64,000 nt of DNA from JAQUBU01 sp036677685 (GCA_036677685.1 JAVBWA010000010.1:56838-120837); one strand, 5' to 3'. Shown: positions 8,426-18,556, counted from the first letter of the stretch. The notes: a model not told the origin generated them from the sequence alone. A program made the numbers and translations.

Positions 8426-10145
8426 ACTTTACAAGTTTTTAAAGCCTTTCACTTTTTTAATAGCGGCGGTCTTGCTCTTGGTTTTTTTGCAAACCCTTTC
8501 TGAATTGTACCTTCCGACCCTGATGTCCGATATTGTTGACATCGGTATTGTAAGAGGGGATACCGCATACATTCTTCGCACCGGCTTGTGGATGCTCTTT
8601 ATTGCTCTGGCCGGCACTCTCTGTTCAAGCATAGCCAGCTATTTATCCGCTAAAGTCGCGGTGGGGTTTGGCACTAATCTGCGAAACCGGGTATTCACCC
8701 AGGTGGAAAGTTTTTCCCTGCACGAATTTGATAAATTTGGAACCGCAACCCTGATTACCAGAACCACCAACGATATTACCCAGGTGCAGATGGTTACCGT
8801 TATGATTTTGCGCATGATGCTCATGGCCCCGTTAATGTGCATCGGGGGTATAATCATGGCCTTATCCAAAGATAAACCTCTGACCCTTGTTTTACTGGTG
8901 GTCATGCCAGTGCTGGCAGCAGCCATTGCCTTAATTGCCCGAAAAGGCATCCCTCTGTTCAAGTTAATGCAGGTAAAACTGGATAGATTAAACCTGGTTT
9001 TGCGGGAAAACCTTACCGGGATTCGCGTAATCCGGGCCTTCGACCGCATCGATTATGAAAAGCGGCGTTTTACCGAAGCCAATGCGGACCTTACCCAAAA
9101 TGCGATTAAAGTAAATGTAATTATGGCCTCTTTAATGCCGGTAATGATGCTGATTATGAACCTGACTACCGTAGCCATTATCTGGTTTGGCGGTATTCGC
9201 ATTGATAATGGCGAAATGCAGGTCGGCTCCCTGATGGCTTTTATTCAATATGCCATGCAGATAATGTTTTCTCTGCTCATGGTTTCTTTGATGTTTGTGA
9301 TGATTCCCCGGGCGGCGGCATCCGCAGTAAGAATCAATGAGGTTTTAGAGACTTTCCCCGAAATCAACGACCCCGAGCGCCCCCGTCGGATTAAAGACCA
9401 GAAAGGGCTGTTGGAATTTAGAGATGTCAGCTTCAGCTATCCCGGGGCCGAACAGCCCGCACTCAGCAATATATCGTTTACGGCCCGGCCCGGTGAGACA
9501 ACCGCTATAATCGGCGGCACCGGTTCAGGCAAATCTACGTTGATAAATCTAATACCCCGTTTTTATGATATCGACCAGGGCAGCATCCGCTTGGACGGTA
9601 TAGACCTGCGGGAAATGACCCAGGCCGAACTTCGGGCCCAAATAGCACTGGTTCCCCAGAAAACTCTACTGTTTAGCGGCAACATCCGCGAAAACATCCG
9701 CTATGGCAAAGAAGACTCCGGCAACCGGGAAATCGAACATGCGGCGGCTATTGCCCAGGCCGGCGATTTTGTCGAAGCAATGCCGGAAGGCTTTGATTCG
9801 GTCATCGCCCAGGGCGGTCTCAATTTATCCGGAGGCCAGAAACAACGCATATCGATAGCGCGGGCTTTAATTCGCAAAGCACCCGTATACATTTTCGATG
9901 ACAGTTTTTCCGCTCTGGACTTTAAAACCGATGCTCGGCTGCGGGCTGCCCTTAAAAAAGAAATCTGCAATTCCACGGTTTTCGTTATCGCCCAGCGGGT
10001 AACCACGGTTATGGATGCCGACCAGATTATCGTTTTGGATGACGGACGAATGGCAGGCCGGGGCAGACACCGGGAACTCATGGAAACCTGTGCGGTATAC
10101 CGGGAAATAGTATACTCCCAGTTGTCTGAGGAGGAATTGGCATGA
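8418..10145 (+). CDS. ABC multidrug-type exporter, half-transporter with degenerate catalytic site
   Basis: A 575-residue half-transporter: six-helix ABC exporter domain (1-310) and nucleotide-binding domain (320-575). Walker A GGTGSGKST and signature LSGGQKQR are canonical. After Walker B (VYIFDD) the usual catalytic Glu is Asp (FDDSFSALD), as in the non-catalytic partner of heterodimeric exporters such as TM287/288 and BmrCD. It overlaps marR by 8 nt and the next ABC gene by 4 nt (ATGA), so the two half-transporters are translationally coupled and very probably form one heterodimer. Substrate unknown; regulation by the MarR protein suggests drug or metabolite export. Confidence 0.93.
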   Translation: MIKLYKFLKPFTFLIAAVLLLVFLQTLSELYLPTLMSDIVDIGIVRGDTAYILRTGLWMLFIALAGTLCSSIASYLSAKVAVGFGTNLRNRVFTQVESFSLHEFDKFGTATLITRTTNDITQVQMVTVMILRMMLMAPLMCIGGIIMALSKDKPLTLVLLVVMPVLAAAIALIARKGIPLFKLMQVKLDRLNLVLRENLTGIRVIRAFDRIDYEKRRFTEANADLTQNAIKVNVIMASLMPVMMLIMNLTTVAIIWFGGIRIDNGEMQVGSLMAFIQYAMQIMFSLLMVSLMFVMIPRAAASAVRINEVLETFPEINDPERPRRIKDQKGLLEFRDVSFSYPGAEQPALSNISFTARPGETTAIIGGTGSGKSTLINLIPRFYDIDQGSIRLDGIDLREMTQAELRAQIALVPQKTLLFSGNIRENIRYGKEDSGNREIEHAAAIAQAGDFVEAMPEGFDSVIAQGGLNLSGGQKQRISIARALIRKAPVYIFDDSFSALDFKTDARLRAALKKEICNSTVFVIAQRVTTVMDADQIIVLDDGRMAGRGRHRELMETCAVYREIVYSQLSEEELA

Positions 10146-12016
10146 ACCAAGACCAACGCATGCAAAAGAGACCAGCCGGGAATCATAGTATGGGCCCCAT
10201 GGGCGCAATGGGCCGGCCGGTGGAAAAGGCCAAGAACTTTAAAGGCACCTTCAAGAGGCTCTTGGGCTATCTGCAGCCGCGCCGGGGGCAGTTGCTTATG
10301 GTATTCCTCTTTGCGGTTTTAAGTACGGTTTTCAGTATTTTAAGCCCCAAAATCATGGGCAAGGCCACCACCAGGCTATTTGAGGGCTTAATGCTTAAAA
10401 TGCGCCATGTTCCGGGAGCCCATATTGATTTTGTCTATATCCAGCATATAGTCTTTATCTTACTGGGTCTTTATTTGGCCAGTGCAGCATTTGCCTACAT
10501 TCAGCAGTATATAATGGCCGGGGTAGCGCAAAAAACCGTTTATGATATGCGCCAGGATATAAACAACAAACTGGCCCGTTTGCCGCTGAAATTTTTTGAT
10601 GCCCACAGCCATGGTGAGATCCTCAGCCGGGTCACCAACGATATCGACAATATCGCCACTACCCTGCAGCAAAGTTTGACCCAGCTTATTACTTCCATTG
10701 TTACTTTGCTGGGCATTATCGTCATGATGTTGAGCATCAGCCCTATGCTAACCTTGATTACCCTGATCACTCTGCCCTTATATGCTCTGGTGACCAGCAG
10801 GATGGCTTCCAGTTCGCAAAAATACTTTGCCCTTCAGCAGAAGTCTCTGGGTGAACTCAACGCCCATGTGGAAGAGATGTATACCGGGCACCAGATAGTC
10901 AAGGTTTTTGGGCATGAAGCAGAGTCTATTGAAGAATTCAAGGATATAAACCAGAGACTCTATGAGTCCGGCTGGAAAGCTCAGTTTGTTTCCGGCATAA
11001 TCATGCCCCTGATGACCTTTATAGGTAATATTGGTTATGTGCTTATCTGTGTGGTAGGTGGTATTATGGTCAGCCAGCGAAGCATCACCATCGGGGATAT
11101 TCAGGCCTTTATTCAGTATTCCCGGCAGTTTACCCATCCCATCGTACAAACCGCCAATATCGCCAATGTTATTCAGTCCACAATCGCTTCCGCAGAAAGG
11201 GTATTCGAGGTTCTGGATGAACCGGAAGAGTTGCCGGATAGCAAGGATGCCAAACTAGTTGATTTTCCACAGGGCCACGTTAAATTTGAAAATGTGGATT
11301 TCAGCTATCAGGCCGATGTGCCGCTGATCGAAAATATGAACATCGAAGTCAAGCCCGGTCAGACGATTGCCATAGTCGGCCCCACCGGAGCCGGCAAGAC
11401 CACTCTGGTAAACCTCTTAATGCGCTTCTATGAACTAAACGGAGGAAAGATTACGATCGACGGGGTGGATATCAGGAATATCAAGCGCGGGGCTTTGCGA
11501 GGTATTTTCGGTATGGTGCTCCAGGATACCTGGCTTTTCAATGGTACAATCCGCGAAAATATAGCCTATGGACGGGAAGGAGCCAGTGAGCAGGAGATTA
11601 TTCAAGCCGCCGTGGCGGCGCATGCGGATCATTTTATCCGGACCCTGCCCGAAGGCTACAACACGGTGTTGAACGAAGAAGCCACCAACCTCTCCCAGGG
11701 GCAGAAGCAGCTCTTGACGATCGCGCGGGCCTTTTTGGCTGATCCGGCTATCCTTATCCTGGATGAAGCAACCAGCAGTGTAGATACCCGCACCGAAGTC
11801 TACATTCAAAAAGCGATGGTGACTCTGATGAAAGGCCGGACCAGCTTTGTTATCGCCCACCGCTTGTCCACCATCCGCGATGCAGGTTTGATCCTGGTAA
11901 TGAACAACGGCAGCGTAATCGAAAAAGGCACTCATAAGGAGCTATTATCGCGGGAAGGCTTCTACGCCGACCTTTATAACAGCCAGTTTACCGGCGCCAA
12001 TCTTGAGGCAGTATAG
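10142..12016 (+). CDS. ABC multidrug-type exporter, partner half-transporter
   Basis: A 624-residue half-transporter with a 45-residue extension before the membrane domain (about 50-360) and a nucleotide-binding domain (375-624). Walker A GPTGAGKTT and Walker B LILDEATSSVD with catalytic Glu are canonical, but the signature reads LSQGQKQL instead of LSGGQ. Combined with the Asp in the upstream partner, this gives one consensus and one degenerate ATP site, the hallmark of heterodimeric exporters. Third gene of the marR operon. Confidence 0.93.
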   Translation: MNQDQRMQKRPAGNHSMGPMGAMGRPVEKAKNFKGTFKRLLGYLQPRRGQLLMVFLFAVLSTVFSILSPKIMGKATTRLFEGLMLKMRHVPGAHIDFVYIQHIVFILLGLYLASAAFAYIQQYIMAGVAQKTVYDMRQDINNKLARLPLKFFDAHSHGEILSRVTNDIDNIATTLQQSLTQLITSIVTLLGIIVMMLSISPMLTLITLITLPLYALVTSRMASSSQKYFALQQKSLGELNAHVEEMYTGHQIVKVFGHEAESIEEFKDINQRLYESGWKAQFVSGIIMPLMTFIGNIGYVLICVVGGIMVSQRSITIGDIQAFIQYSRQFTHPIVQTANIANVIQSTIASAERVFEVLDEPEELPDSKDAKLVDFPQGHVKFENVDFSYQADVPLIENMNIEVKPGQTIAIVGPTGAGKTTLVNLLMRFYELNGGKITIDGVDIRNIKRGALRGIFGMVLQDTWLFNGTIRENIAYGREGASEQEIIQAAVAAHADHFIRTLPEGYNTVLNEEATNLSQGQKQLLTIARAFLADPAILILDEATSSVDTRTEVYIQKAMVTLMKGRTSFVIAHRLSTIRDAGLILVMNNGSVIEKGTHKELLSREGFYADLYNSQFTGANLEAV

Positions 12017-12343
12017 AGATAACAAGCACAGTACCTTTTAAATATTCTAAGCAGAATTTTGAATATGGAGCTTCTTACCCGTGTTCCTGCTATCACGCTG
12101 CACTCATGACCATAACTGGAGCTATGCCACAAGCTCAAGAGCTATAAAGATAGTTGAGTAAAGTAAGCAAGATAACCGCATCTTCCCAACGGGAACGCTC
12201 ATCCCATACTATTTATGATCACCTATGTATAAATAATTCTGCTTCTTTCGATTAGCAAACTCGAAGGACAGTATTTAATAACAATCACAGCATCCAATAC
12301 ATATTCCATTAAATTCAGATACATCTTGAGTTTGTTGATTAGT
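12017..12343. other. Intergenic gap between convergent genes, nothing recognised
   Basis: This gap separates the convergent ABC and molybdoenzyme genes. I see no supported open reading frame, no strong hairpin with a T-run, and no repeat shared with the rest of the window. Confidence 0.5.
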
Positions 12344-14428
12344 TTATTTCATTATCTTCGTTATCCTGCAAGGGAGGTTCTTCAGGTTCGGTGTTCCAAA
12401 CTCTTTACCCAACTTTCCGGCTGAGGTAAGATTATTGAAATTCGACTTCTGCCACTCGAATTGCTTGGCCGCATCCCCTTCCGGGAACCACCATCCCAGG
12501 GCAGCACTAATTACTCGCGGGTGAACGATATCAGTAACCTTTGCCATCTGGACTATTTCACCGTATTTCGTTTCGATAATGACATTATCTCCGTCGCTGA
12601 TCCCATAAGCCTTTGCCGTTTCGGGGTGGATCTCAACTATCGGGTCGTGGCGTTTTTGCCGAAGCTTGTCAACCCACCGGTAGGAAGAGAGGAGATAATA
12701 GCGGCTCTTGGCGCTAATCAAAATTAACGGATAATCCGGCTCATCCTCCTCGGGCAAAGCGGTAAATTCGGGCAGAGGCTTTAGATTGAACTTTTCACTA
12801 GTGCTTAACTTCAATTCCACTTTTCCCGTAGGTGTGCGAAATCCCTTCTCCTGACCCAGCCTGAAACGATCAGGCCCTTTCAGATACCCTTGGGCAACGA
12901 ATTCACTGTAGCTTAAACCTGAAGGCTTAAGCAAATCTTCGAGAAAATCCTCAAAATCATCATGCCAATATTCCAGTGGCGATACCCTTCTGCCCAGTTC
13001 ATTCATGATTTTAATGTCTGGCCAGCACTCCTCCGGTGGATCAATCAATTTGGGCCGGGCCAGTATCATGCCGTGTCCGATCCCATAGTGACCGATATCA
13101 TTCATCTCGAACTGGTGCGCAACCGGGAAGACGATATCTGCCATGGATGCAGTGGGCGTCATAAATATTTCTGCCATGGCTATAAAATCAAGTTTCATAA
13201 AGGCTTCATAAGTAAGGGCGCTATCCGCCCAAGCCACTAATGGATTAGTACACATACCATAGTATCCCCTGACCGGGTAAGGCGTCTCTTCCAGAACTGC
13301 CTGCCGAAAATAAGAAGGCGGCACCGTCATCATTTTAGGAATAGTCCCATGGTGGGCACCAATCATCTCCTTATACTTATTGGGTATGAGATCCGCTCTT
13401 ACGAATTTGCCCAGGCCCATGATTTCAGGGTCATGGGCATTTATGTTCCCCCCTGGCACTTCCAGGTTTCCGGTGATGGCCATAAGACAAACCAGTGAGC
13501 GGGTGGCATCAAAAACATTGATGTCATGTTCGATGGCATTACCCCATTGCAGGGCAGCGGGTTTTGCTGCGGCATACATACGGGCAGCTCTACGGATCAG
13601 ATCGGGTGGAACCCAGGTGATTTCAGAAACCATTTCCGGGGAATACTTTTTCGTATGCTGAGCCAGGTCTTCGAATCCGAACGTATACTTTTCAATAAAA
13701 TCATGGTCATAAAGCGATTCCTCAATGATGACATGTAAGAAGCCCAGAGCAAGCGCCTGTGCCGTCCCGGGTTTAAGCTGCAGCCATAAGTCGGCTCGAT
13801 CAGCCAGAGCTGTCCTGCGGGGATCAACCACGATCAGCTCAGCGCCGTTCTTAAGCTGCTGCAACATGTTCCCGCCTATCTGCCCCTCCTCATTGGTGGA
13901 AAGAACATTGCTGGCCCAGGAAAGAATAAGCCGGGTCGGATTATGAAGATCGGCAACCGGGTAAAACCCGCAGGTGTGCATGCCGGTGACTTCCCGGGGG
14001 GCATGACAGACATCCTGGGAAGCAATTACATTGGGCGAACCGAAAACATTGGCCAACCGGATTAAAACAAAATGCTCAAGGCCCTTGGGCATCCCCACGC
14101 CAAACCCTACGGCTCTCGCCCCGTATTTTTCCTTGATTTTAAGTAGATTCTCCGCCGTTTCATCGAGTGCTTCATTCCAGGAAATGCGCTGCCATTTCCC
14201 TTCGCCCCGTTTTCCCGCCCGCTTTAGAGGATATTTAAGACGATCAGGATGGCTAAGCCGGTCGGCCGATACTCTACCTTTATAGCAGGTGTATCCCTTA
14301 TTTAAATAACCTTCAGGATCACCCTTGACTTGAATAATCCTATTATCTTTAACCCCTACGAGTAGTCCACATCCTCCATGATCCATCCTGGCGCAGTGAG
14401 TTTTAACCCATTTAATTTCATTTTCCAT
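12344..14428 (-). CDS. Molybdopterin-dependent oxidoreductase (DMSO reductase superfamily)
   Basis: A 694-residue single-subunit molybdo/tungsto-pterin enzyme. It has the superfamily layout: N-terminal Fe-S segment, pterin-binding core (WASNVLSTNEEGQIGGNML, VVDPRRTALADRADLWLQLKPGTAQALALG) and C-terminal dinucleotide-binding domain (PLILISAKSRYYLLSSYRW). The Fe-S segment reads HCARMDHGGCG, then YTCYKG about 27 residues later, so one of the four usual Cys ligands appears to be Asp. A DVCHAP motif offers a Cys as metal ligand. There is no Tat signal, so it is probably cytoplasmic. The substrate cannot be told; the flavoprotein and MFS genes nearby are possible functional partners. Confidence 0.9.
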   Translation of the reverse strand: MENEIKWVKTHCARMDHGGCGLLVGVKDNRIIQVKGDPEGYLNKGYTCYKGRVSADRLSHPDRLKYPLKRAGKRGEGKWQRISWNEALDETAENLLKIKEKYGARAVGFGVGMPKGLEHFVLIRLANVFGSPNVIASQDVCHAPREVTGMHTCGFYPVADLHNPTRLILSWASNVLSTNEEGQIGGNMLQQLKNGAELIVVDPRRTALADRADLWLQLKPGTAQALALGFLHVIIEESLYDHDFIEKYTFGFEDLAQHTKKYSPEMVSEITWVPPDLIRRAARMYAAAKPAALQWGNAIEHDINVFDATRSLVCLMAITGNLEVPGGNINAHDPEIMGLGKFVRADLIPNKYKEMIGAHHGTIPKMMTVPPSYFRQAVLEETPYPVRGYYGMCTNPLVAWADSALTYEAFMKLDFIAMAEIFMTPTASMADIVFPVAHQFEMNDIGHYGIGHGMILARPKLIDPPEECWPDIKIMNELGRRVSPLEYWHDDFEDFLEDLLKPSGLSYSEFVAQGYLKGPDRFRLGQEKGFRTPTGKVELKLSTSEKFNLKPLPEFTALPEEDEPDYPLILISAKSRYYLLSSYRWVDKLRQKRHDPIVEIHPETAKAYGISDGDNVIIETKYGEIVQMAKVTDIVHPRVISAALGWWFPEGDAAKQFEWQKSNFNNLTSAGKLGKEFGTPNLKNLPCRITKIMK

Positions 14429-14728
14429 GGTGCTCCCCCCATTTTATTTAATATGAAACACCCCGTTATTCACTGGCAACTCTTTAAGATGTCTCCTTAC
14501 ATTGCTGGCCTAAAGCCAATTGAACTATTTAAAAGTGACACTTCCAGTGCAGCAAAGCGCAGCATACTTGTCCGGTTCTACATACGGGTGTACGAAAGAG
14601 TAAACACATGTTTAACTAAAGTATCAGTATCCTATAACTGCCGATATCGAAATAGGAATAGAATATACCGGTTTAAGCTAAAGTCATAACAAAAAAATCA
14701 ATCATAGGTAGCCCCGTTTGGCAATCGT

Positions 14729-15913
14729 TCAAACAGATACATGAGCTATGCATTTTCTGCCGTGTAAGAAATAATATAAGAAGCCGGTAACGAATACAAC
14801 GATACCCATGCTTACATACAAACCGCGATAACCCATGGTTGGGATTAATAATCCTAGTAAGAAGGGTCCAATACCTGTCCCTACATCCGCCAAGATAAAA
14901 AAGGTAGAAGTCGCTAACGCCCTGCGATGTTGGGGTGATACCTTAATAGCAAGAGCTTGAGCACTGGAAAAGAAATTTCCATAGCCAAGACCCGTTAAAA
15001 CTCCGGCTAATAAAATTGAAAAACCCTGGTGAGATTCACCAAGGATAATTAGGGCGACTGCAAACAGCACGAAAGCAGGATAAATCACATAATTTTCCCC
15101 TTTTATATCAAACCAGCGACCCGTGAAAGGTCTGGAAACTAAAATAGCAGCGGCATAGAAAATAAAGAAAAAGCTCCCCACATTAATTAGATGTATTTCC
15201 TTTGAGTAAGTCGCAATGAAGGATAGAATGCTGGAGTAACTAAAGCACGTCAAAGCCGTAATTATTGCAATGGGTAGCGCCTTAGGCTCAATAATGCCGT
15301 TAAGGTTAAATCCTTTCGTATTTTGGGGTTGTTTGTTCGTAAATTCGGCTTTGGGAACCTTTAAAGGGAATGCCGCTATAAAGCTAACAGCTATGGCAAT
15401 AGCACATACAATAAAATTTAGCTTAAAATTAAAATGCTGAGTTAGAAACATCCCCAGAAAAGGTCCTATAGCTGCAGCCAGAGTCGTACTCAGAGCATAA
15501 TAGGCAGTTCCTTCTCCGCGTCGCTCATTCGGAATAATTTCAGCTGAAATTGTTCCCGTAGCTGTCGAAGCCATGCCAAAAGCTGCCCCATGGAATAAAC
15601 GGAGAATTAAAAGGAACGTCAAGCTGTATACTTCAAAATATAAAAGAGTGGTTATTAAATAAAACGCAAATCCAATATAGAGCATTTTTTTATGTCCAAT
15701 GCGTTCAATAAAACTTCCAGCATATAAACGTCCCCCAATTGCCCCTAAAATAAAAATACCGGCTGAAAGACCAGCTATACTGGGTGAAGCGTTAAATCTT
15801 TCCGTCGCATATACCGCAATAATTGCAATCAATAAGTAGTAGGTGAAGTAAACAAAAAAGTTCTCCTGTGAAATAATCAGAAAATCCTTGGTAAATAATT
15901 TAGGTTCATTCAT
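14729..15913 (-). CDS. MFS transporter
   Basis: A 394-residue major facilitator with twelve predicted hydrophobic helices. The MFS loop 2-3 motif is seen as GRLYAGSFIERIGHKK and its second-half equivalent as SRPFTGRWFDIKGE. Substrate unknown. A sigma-54 promoter (16242-16256) lies about 330 nt upstream in the right orientation, after a terminator that isolates it from the flavoprotein gene. This places it with the sigma-54-controlled genes of the window, perhaps as an uptake or efflux system for a substrate or product of that pathway. Confidence 0.9.
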   Translation of the reverse strand: MNEPKLFTKDFLIISQENFFVYFTYYLLIAIIAVYATERFNASPSIAGLSAGIFILGAIGGRLYAGSFIERIGHKKMLYIGFAFYLITTLLYFEVYSLTFLLILRLFHGAAFGMASTATGTISAEIIPNERRGEGTAYYALSTTLAAAIGPFLGMFLTQHFNFKLNFIVCAIAIAVSFIAAFPLKVPKAEFTNKQPQNTKGFNLNGIIEPKALPIAIITALTCFSYSSILSFIATYSKEIHLINVGSFFFIFYAAAILVSRPFTGRWFDIKGENYVIYPAFVLFAVALIILGESHQGFSILLAGVLTGLGYGNFFSSAQALAIKVSPQHRRALATSTFFILADVGTGIGPFLLGLLIPTMGYRGLYVSMGIVVFVTGFLYYFLHGRKCIAHVSV

Positions 15914-16241
15914 TTATTCTTACCCTCTTCTATTATTAAGCTGCCAATGTCTATCTTTTGGAATACAGGGAAAATCAGTGCCCTAAAAACAAAACTGTTC
16001 TAGTCAATAGTCCATTTCTTGTCTCATCAAGCCCCATACCTTAATACCCTACCAGTAACCATACGGTGTCTCTGGAAAATGCCGCAGAGACTTAAAGAAA
16101 AAACCACTCTAAGGGTGATGCAGAAGTGTACACTATCGGCACCAAACCCATTGTCTACCAGGCCACCTTCAAAGCAAAATTTCCAAGTCCATGCCTGGCA
16201 TGTGCGGACGGATAATATCGGGCAACTGATCTATTATTAAT

Positions 16242-16256
16242 GCAATTATCATGCCA
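16242..16256 (-). promoter_or_regulatory. Sigma-54 (-24/-12) promoter upstream of the MFS gene
   Basis: Minus strand reads TGGCATGATAATTGC, matching TGGCAC-N5-TTGC with the invariant GG and GC at the right distance. The identical 15-mer recurs at 18542-18556 and 42241-42255. It lies just after the terminator at 16287-16329 and upstream of the MFS gene. Confidence 0.8.
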
Positions 16257-16286
16257 TGAGCGCCTTTAGAGACGAGAAGAGAATTA

Positions 16287-16329
16287 AAAACAATTGGCCA
16301 CGTTAATAGTTTTAGTGGCCAATTGTTTT
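16287..16329. terminator. Intrinsic terminator after the flavoprotein gene
   Basis: Perfect 15-bp arms AAAACAATTGGCCAC and GTGGCCAATTGTTTT around a 13-nt loop, ending in TTTTT on the minus strand. It separates the upstream flavoprotein gene from the sigma-54 promoter of the MFS gene. Confidence 0.8.
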
Positions 16330-16416
16330 GATCATTCCAGATATTTAGGATTTTCTCAGTATGTAAATGATAAGATTTAACAGTTGGTAAATGACACGCC
16401 CTAGTACCCATATCCT

Positions 16417-18420
16417 TTATAAATTGTTCATAACCGCTAAATAAGCTTGGTGTATGGCATCTGTTATCTGCCCAATACCGAGGCTGTCTCCAATAACAGA
16501 GAATGGAATTCCCAACCCCTCTAGAGAATCAGCCAATTTCCGCACGGGCTTGGACCCGGTTGCATTGATTATATTATCAAAATTAGCGCTCCGTAATTCA
16601 CCATTTACTTCAAAGCCTAGTACGCCATCCTTTATAAAAGAGACTTGAGCATTGGTGATTATGCTTACACCATGCTTCTTCAATCTCTCCATAAGCACCC
16701 ACTTGGTGCTTCTTCCCAGGCCTTTTCCCGCTTGCGGCATCGTCTCAAAGACAGTCACTTGCTTGTTGCCTTTAAAAACCAGTTGTCGAAGTCTTTCTGG
16801 ACTTTCCGCATCATTGCTAAAGAGGAAGTGAAGGGTTTCAGGAGATATGGTTCCTTTAACAGCTATAAAATGTGCAGTTTCCAGACCAACTGCACCTCCG
16901 CCAATTACTGCAATTCTCTTACCCAAGGGAGGATTATTCTTCAAAACCTCCCAGGCAGAGATTACATCTGAACAATCAATACCATCAATAGGGGGAAACA
17001 ATGTCTCAGCCCCTTCTGCGGCAATGATATATTCTGGTCTTTTCTGCCTGATAAGTTCGATGTCAACCATTGTGTTTAGAAAGACTTTAACTTGGTAGAG
17101 CTTCAGCATCTCCCGGTAGTAATTGATTAGCCGCCACAATTCCTGTTTGTGCGGCGGAGTGCCAGCTATCCATAGCTGTCCGCCGATTCGGTCGGCCTTT
17201 TCAAATAATTCGACCTCGTGCCCGGCTTTGGCAGCTCGCCAAGCAGCTTCCATCCCCCCCGGGCCTGCACCAATAACCATAACTCGTTTAGGTTTGGCAG
17301 TAATTTTTATTTTTCGGGTCCCTTCAAAGCCGGTTTGGGGATTAACCATGCACAGCACCGGCCTTGAACTCATGAGCTTGTCCATACATTCTTGCAAACA
17401 AGCCACGCAAGGTCGTATTTGTTCGCTGTTGCCATTAGCTGCCTTGAGCGGCCAATAAGGGTCGGCCAGCAATACCCTGCCCAAGCTGACCATATCAGCA
17501 CAACCGTCGCGTAGTATTTGTTCCGCTGTTTGGGGATCACAAATGCGGTTCGAAGCAATAACTGGTATATTTACAGCTTCTTTAATGGTTTGGGCCAGAT
17601 AAGCGAATCCCCCTTGGGGAAGGTTCATGGTAACTTGCGGGACGCGTGATTCATGCCAGCCACCTGTTACACTAATCGCATTAATTCCTGCTTTTTCGTA
17701 TACTTCTGCAAAGGCGGGCGTTTCCATATCAGTGTTGCTGCCAGGTACAAAATCATTCCCGGCCATTCGGATGGTAATTGGGAAATCCGGACCCAGCCTT
17801 TGACGCATCTGCTCAATAATCTCTTTAACAAAGCGTGTACGATTGGCAAAACTCCCACCATACTCATCACTGCGCTTGTTTCTCAGTGGTGATAGAAACT
17901 GGGTTATCAGATAACCAGCCGAAGCAATAATTTCAACTCCATCAAAACCAGCTTGCTTGGCTCTTTCCGCCGCTTTGAGAAAAGCGGCCTGAACATTTTT
18001 TATATCTTCAATCATCATTTCCCTTGGGGTTATTTTGGAATAAGGGTTGTATATAGCCGAAGGCGCTATAGCTTGCTGTCCTCCAATTTGTTGTGGATGC
18101 ACATAGGCTCCCGCGTGAAAAAGCTGAATCCAGGCTTTGGCGCCGGCATTTTGAATTAAATTTGCCAGGTCAGCAAATGAAGGGATATCCTCATCTGAAG
18201 TAATAGCCAGTACGGCTCTCCCCGAACCCAATTCACCAACCCCTACTGGTCCGACCGTAACTATTCCTGCTCCACCGTTTGCCCGTTCCACAAAGAATGC
18301 CTGGTGCCGGTCGCTTAACTGGTGATCTATGGAATATAGCAGGTTAATGGCAGGATAAACAATCCGATTTTTGATTTCGGTTTTATTTATTTTAATAGAG
18401 CTAAAAAGACTTTTGAACAT
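16417..18420 (-). CDS. NADH:flavin oxidoreductase, 2,4-dienoyl-CoA reductase/enoate reductase-like
   Basis: A 667-residue enzyme of the old yellow enzyme / FadH type: FMN-binding TIM barrel (1-345), a [4Fe-4S] site CVACLQEC...C (Cx2Cx3Cx11C, about residues 344-365) and a C-terminal FAD/NAD domain with VMVIGAGPGGMEAAW and a second dinucleotide motif IAVIGGGAVGLETAH. Barrel motifs include QLFHAGAYVHP, GFDGVEIIASAGYLITQFLSP and RNKRSDEYGGS. Such enzymes reduce 2-enoates or 2,4-dienoyl-CoAs with NAD(P)H. The insertion around residues 535-560 is longer than in E. coli FadH. A sigma-54 promoter lies 120 nt upstream. It probably handles an unsaturated acid or acyl-CoA intermediate. Confidence 0.9.
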   Translation of the reverse strand: MFKSLFSSIKINKTEIKNRIVYPAINLLYSIDHQLSDRHQAFFVERANGGAGIVTVGPVGVGELGSGRAVLAITSDEDIPSFADLANLIQNAGAKAWIQLFHAGAYVHPQQIGGQQAIAPSAIYNPYSKITPREMMIEDIKNVQAAFLKAAERAKQAGFDGVEIIASAGYLITQFLSPLRNKRSDEYGGSFANRTRFVKEIIEQMRQRLGPDFPITIRMAGNDFVPGSNTDMETPAFAEVYEKAGINAISVTGGWHESRVPQVTMNLPQGGFAYLAQTIKEAVNIPVIASNRICDPQTAEQILRDGCADMVSLGRVLLADPYWPLKAANGNSEQIRPCVACLQECMDKLMSSRPVLCMVNPQTGFEGTRKIKITAKPKRVMVIGAGPGGMEAAWRAAKAGHEVELFEKADRIGGQLWIAGTPPHKQELWRLINYYREMLKLYQVKVFLNTMVDIELIRQKRPEYIIAAEGAETLFPPIDGIDCSDVISAWEVLKNNPPLGKRIAVIGGGAVGLETAHFIAVKGTISPETLHFLFSNDAESPERLRQLVFKGNKQVTVFETMPQAGKGLGRSTKWVLMERLKKHGVSIITNAQVSFIKDGVLGFEVNGELRSANFDNIINATGSKPVRKLADSLEGLGIPFSVIGDSLGIGQITDAIHQAYLAVMNNL

Positions 18421-18541
18421 ATAAATAACTCCTAATTTTAGTGATCTTTACACTGATTGCAAAAATAGCTTTACAAACTTTAAAACAATAAACCCCCGGT
18501 TCTTTTTCCTAAACAGACAGGTTCACACCCAATTTATTTAT

Positions 18542-18556
18542 GCAATTATCATGCCA
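18542..18556 (-). promoter_or_regulatory. Sigma-54 promoter for the dienoyl/enoate reductase-like gene
   Basis: Minus strand TGGCATGATAATTGC, 121 nt before the start codon, with exact -24/-12 geometry. About 130 bp further upstream, AGCGGTAGTGATCACTGCTG (near 18690) is a dyad that could bind an activator. The 18421-18890 gap holds no gene. Confidence 0.85.

Noticed and set aside
14504..14518. Minus-strand TGGCTTTAGGCCAGC as a seventh sigma-54 promoter for the molybdoenzyme gene
   Set aside because: GG and GC spacing is right, but TTGC is replaced by CAGC and AC by TT. A TGTCCGG word lies about 50 bp upstream, but the match is too weak to list as a promoter.
16169..16411. 80-residue minus-strand ORF between flavoprotein and MFS genes
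   Set aside because: It spans the terminator hairpin and the sigma-54 promoter and has no plausible ribosome site or family.
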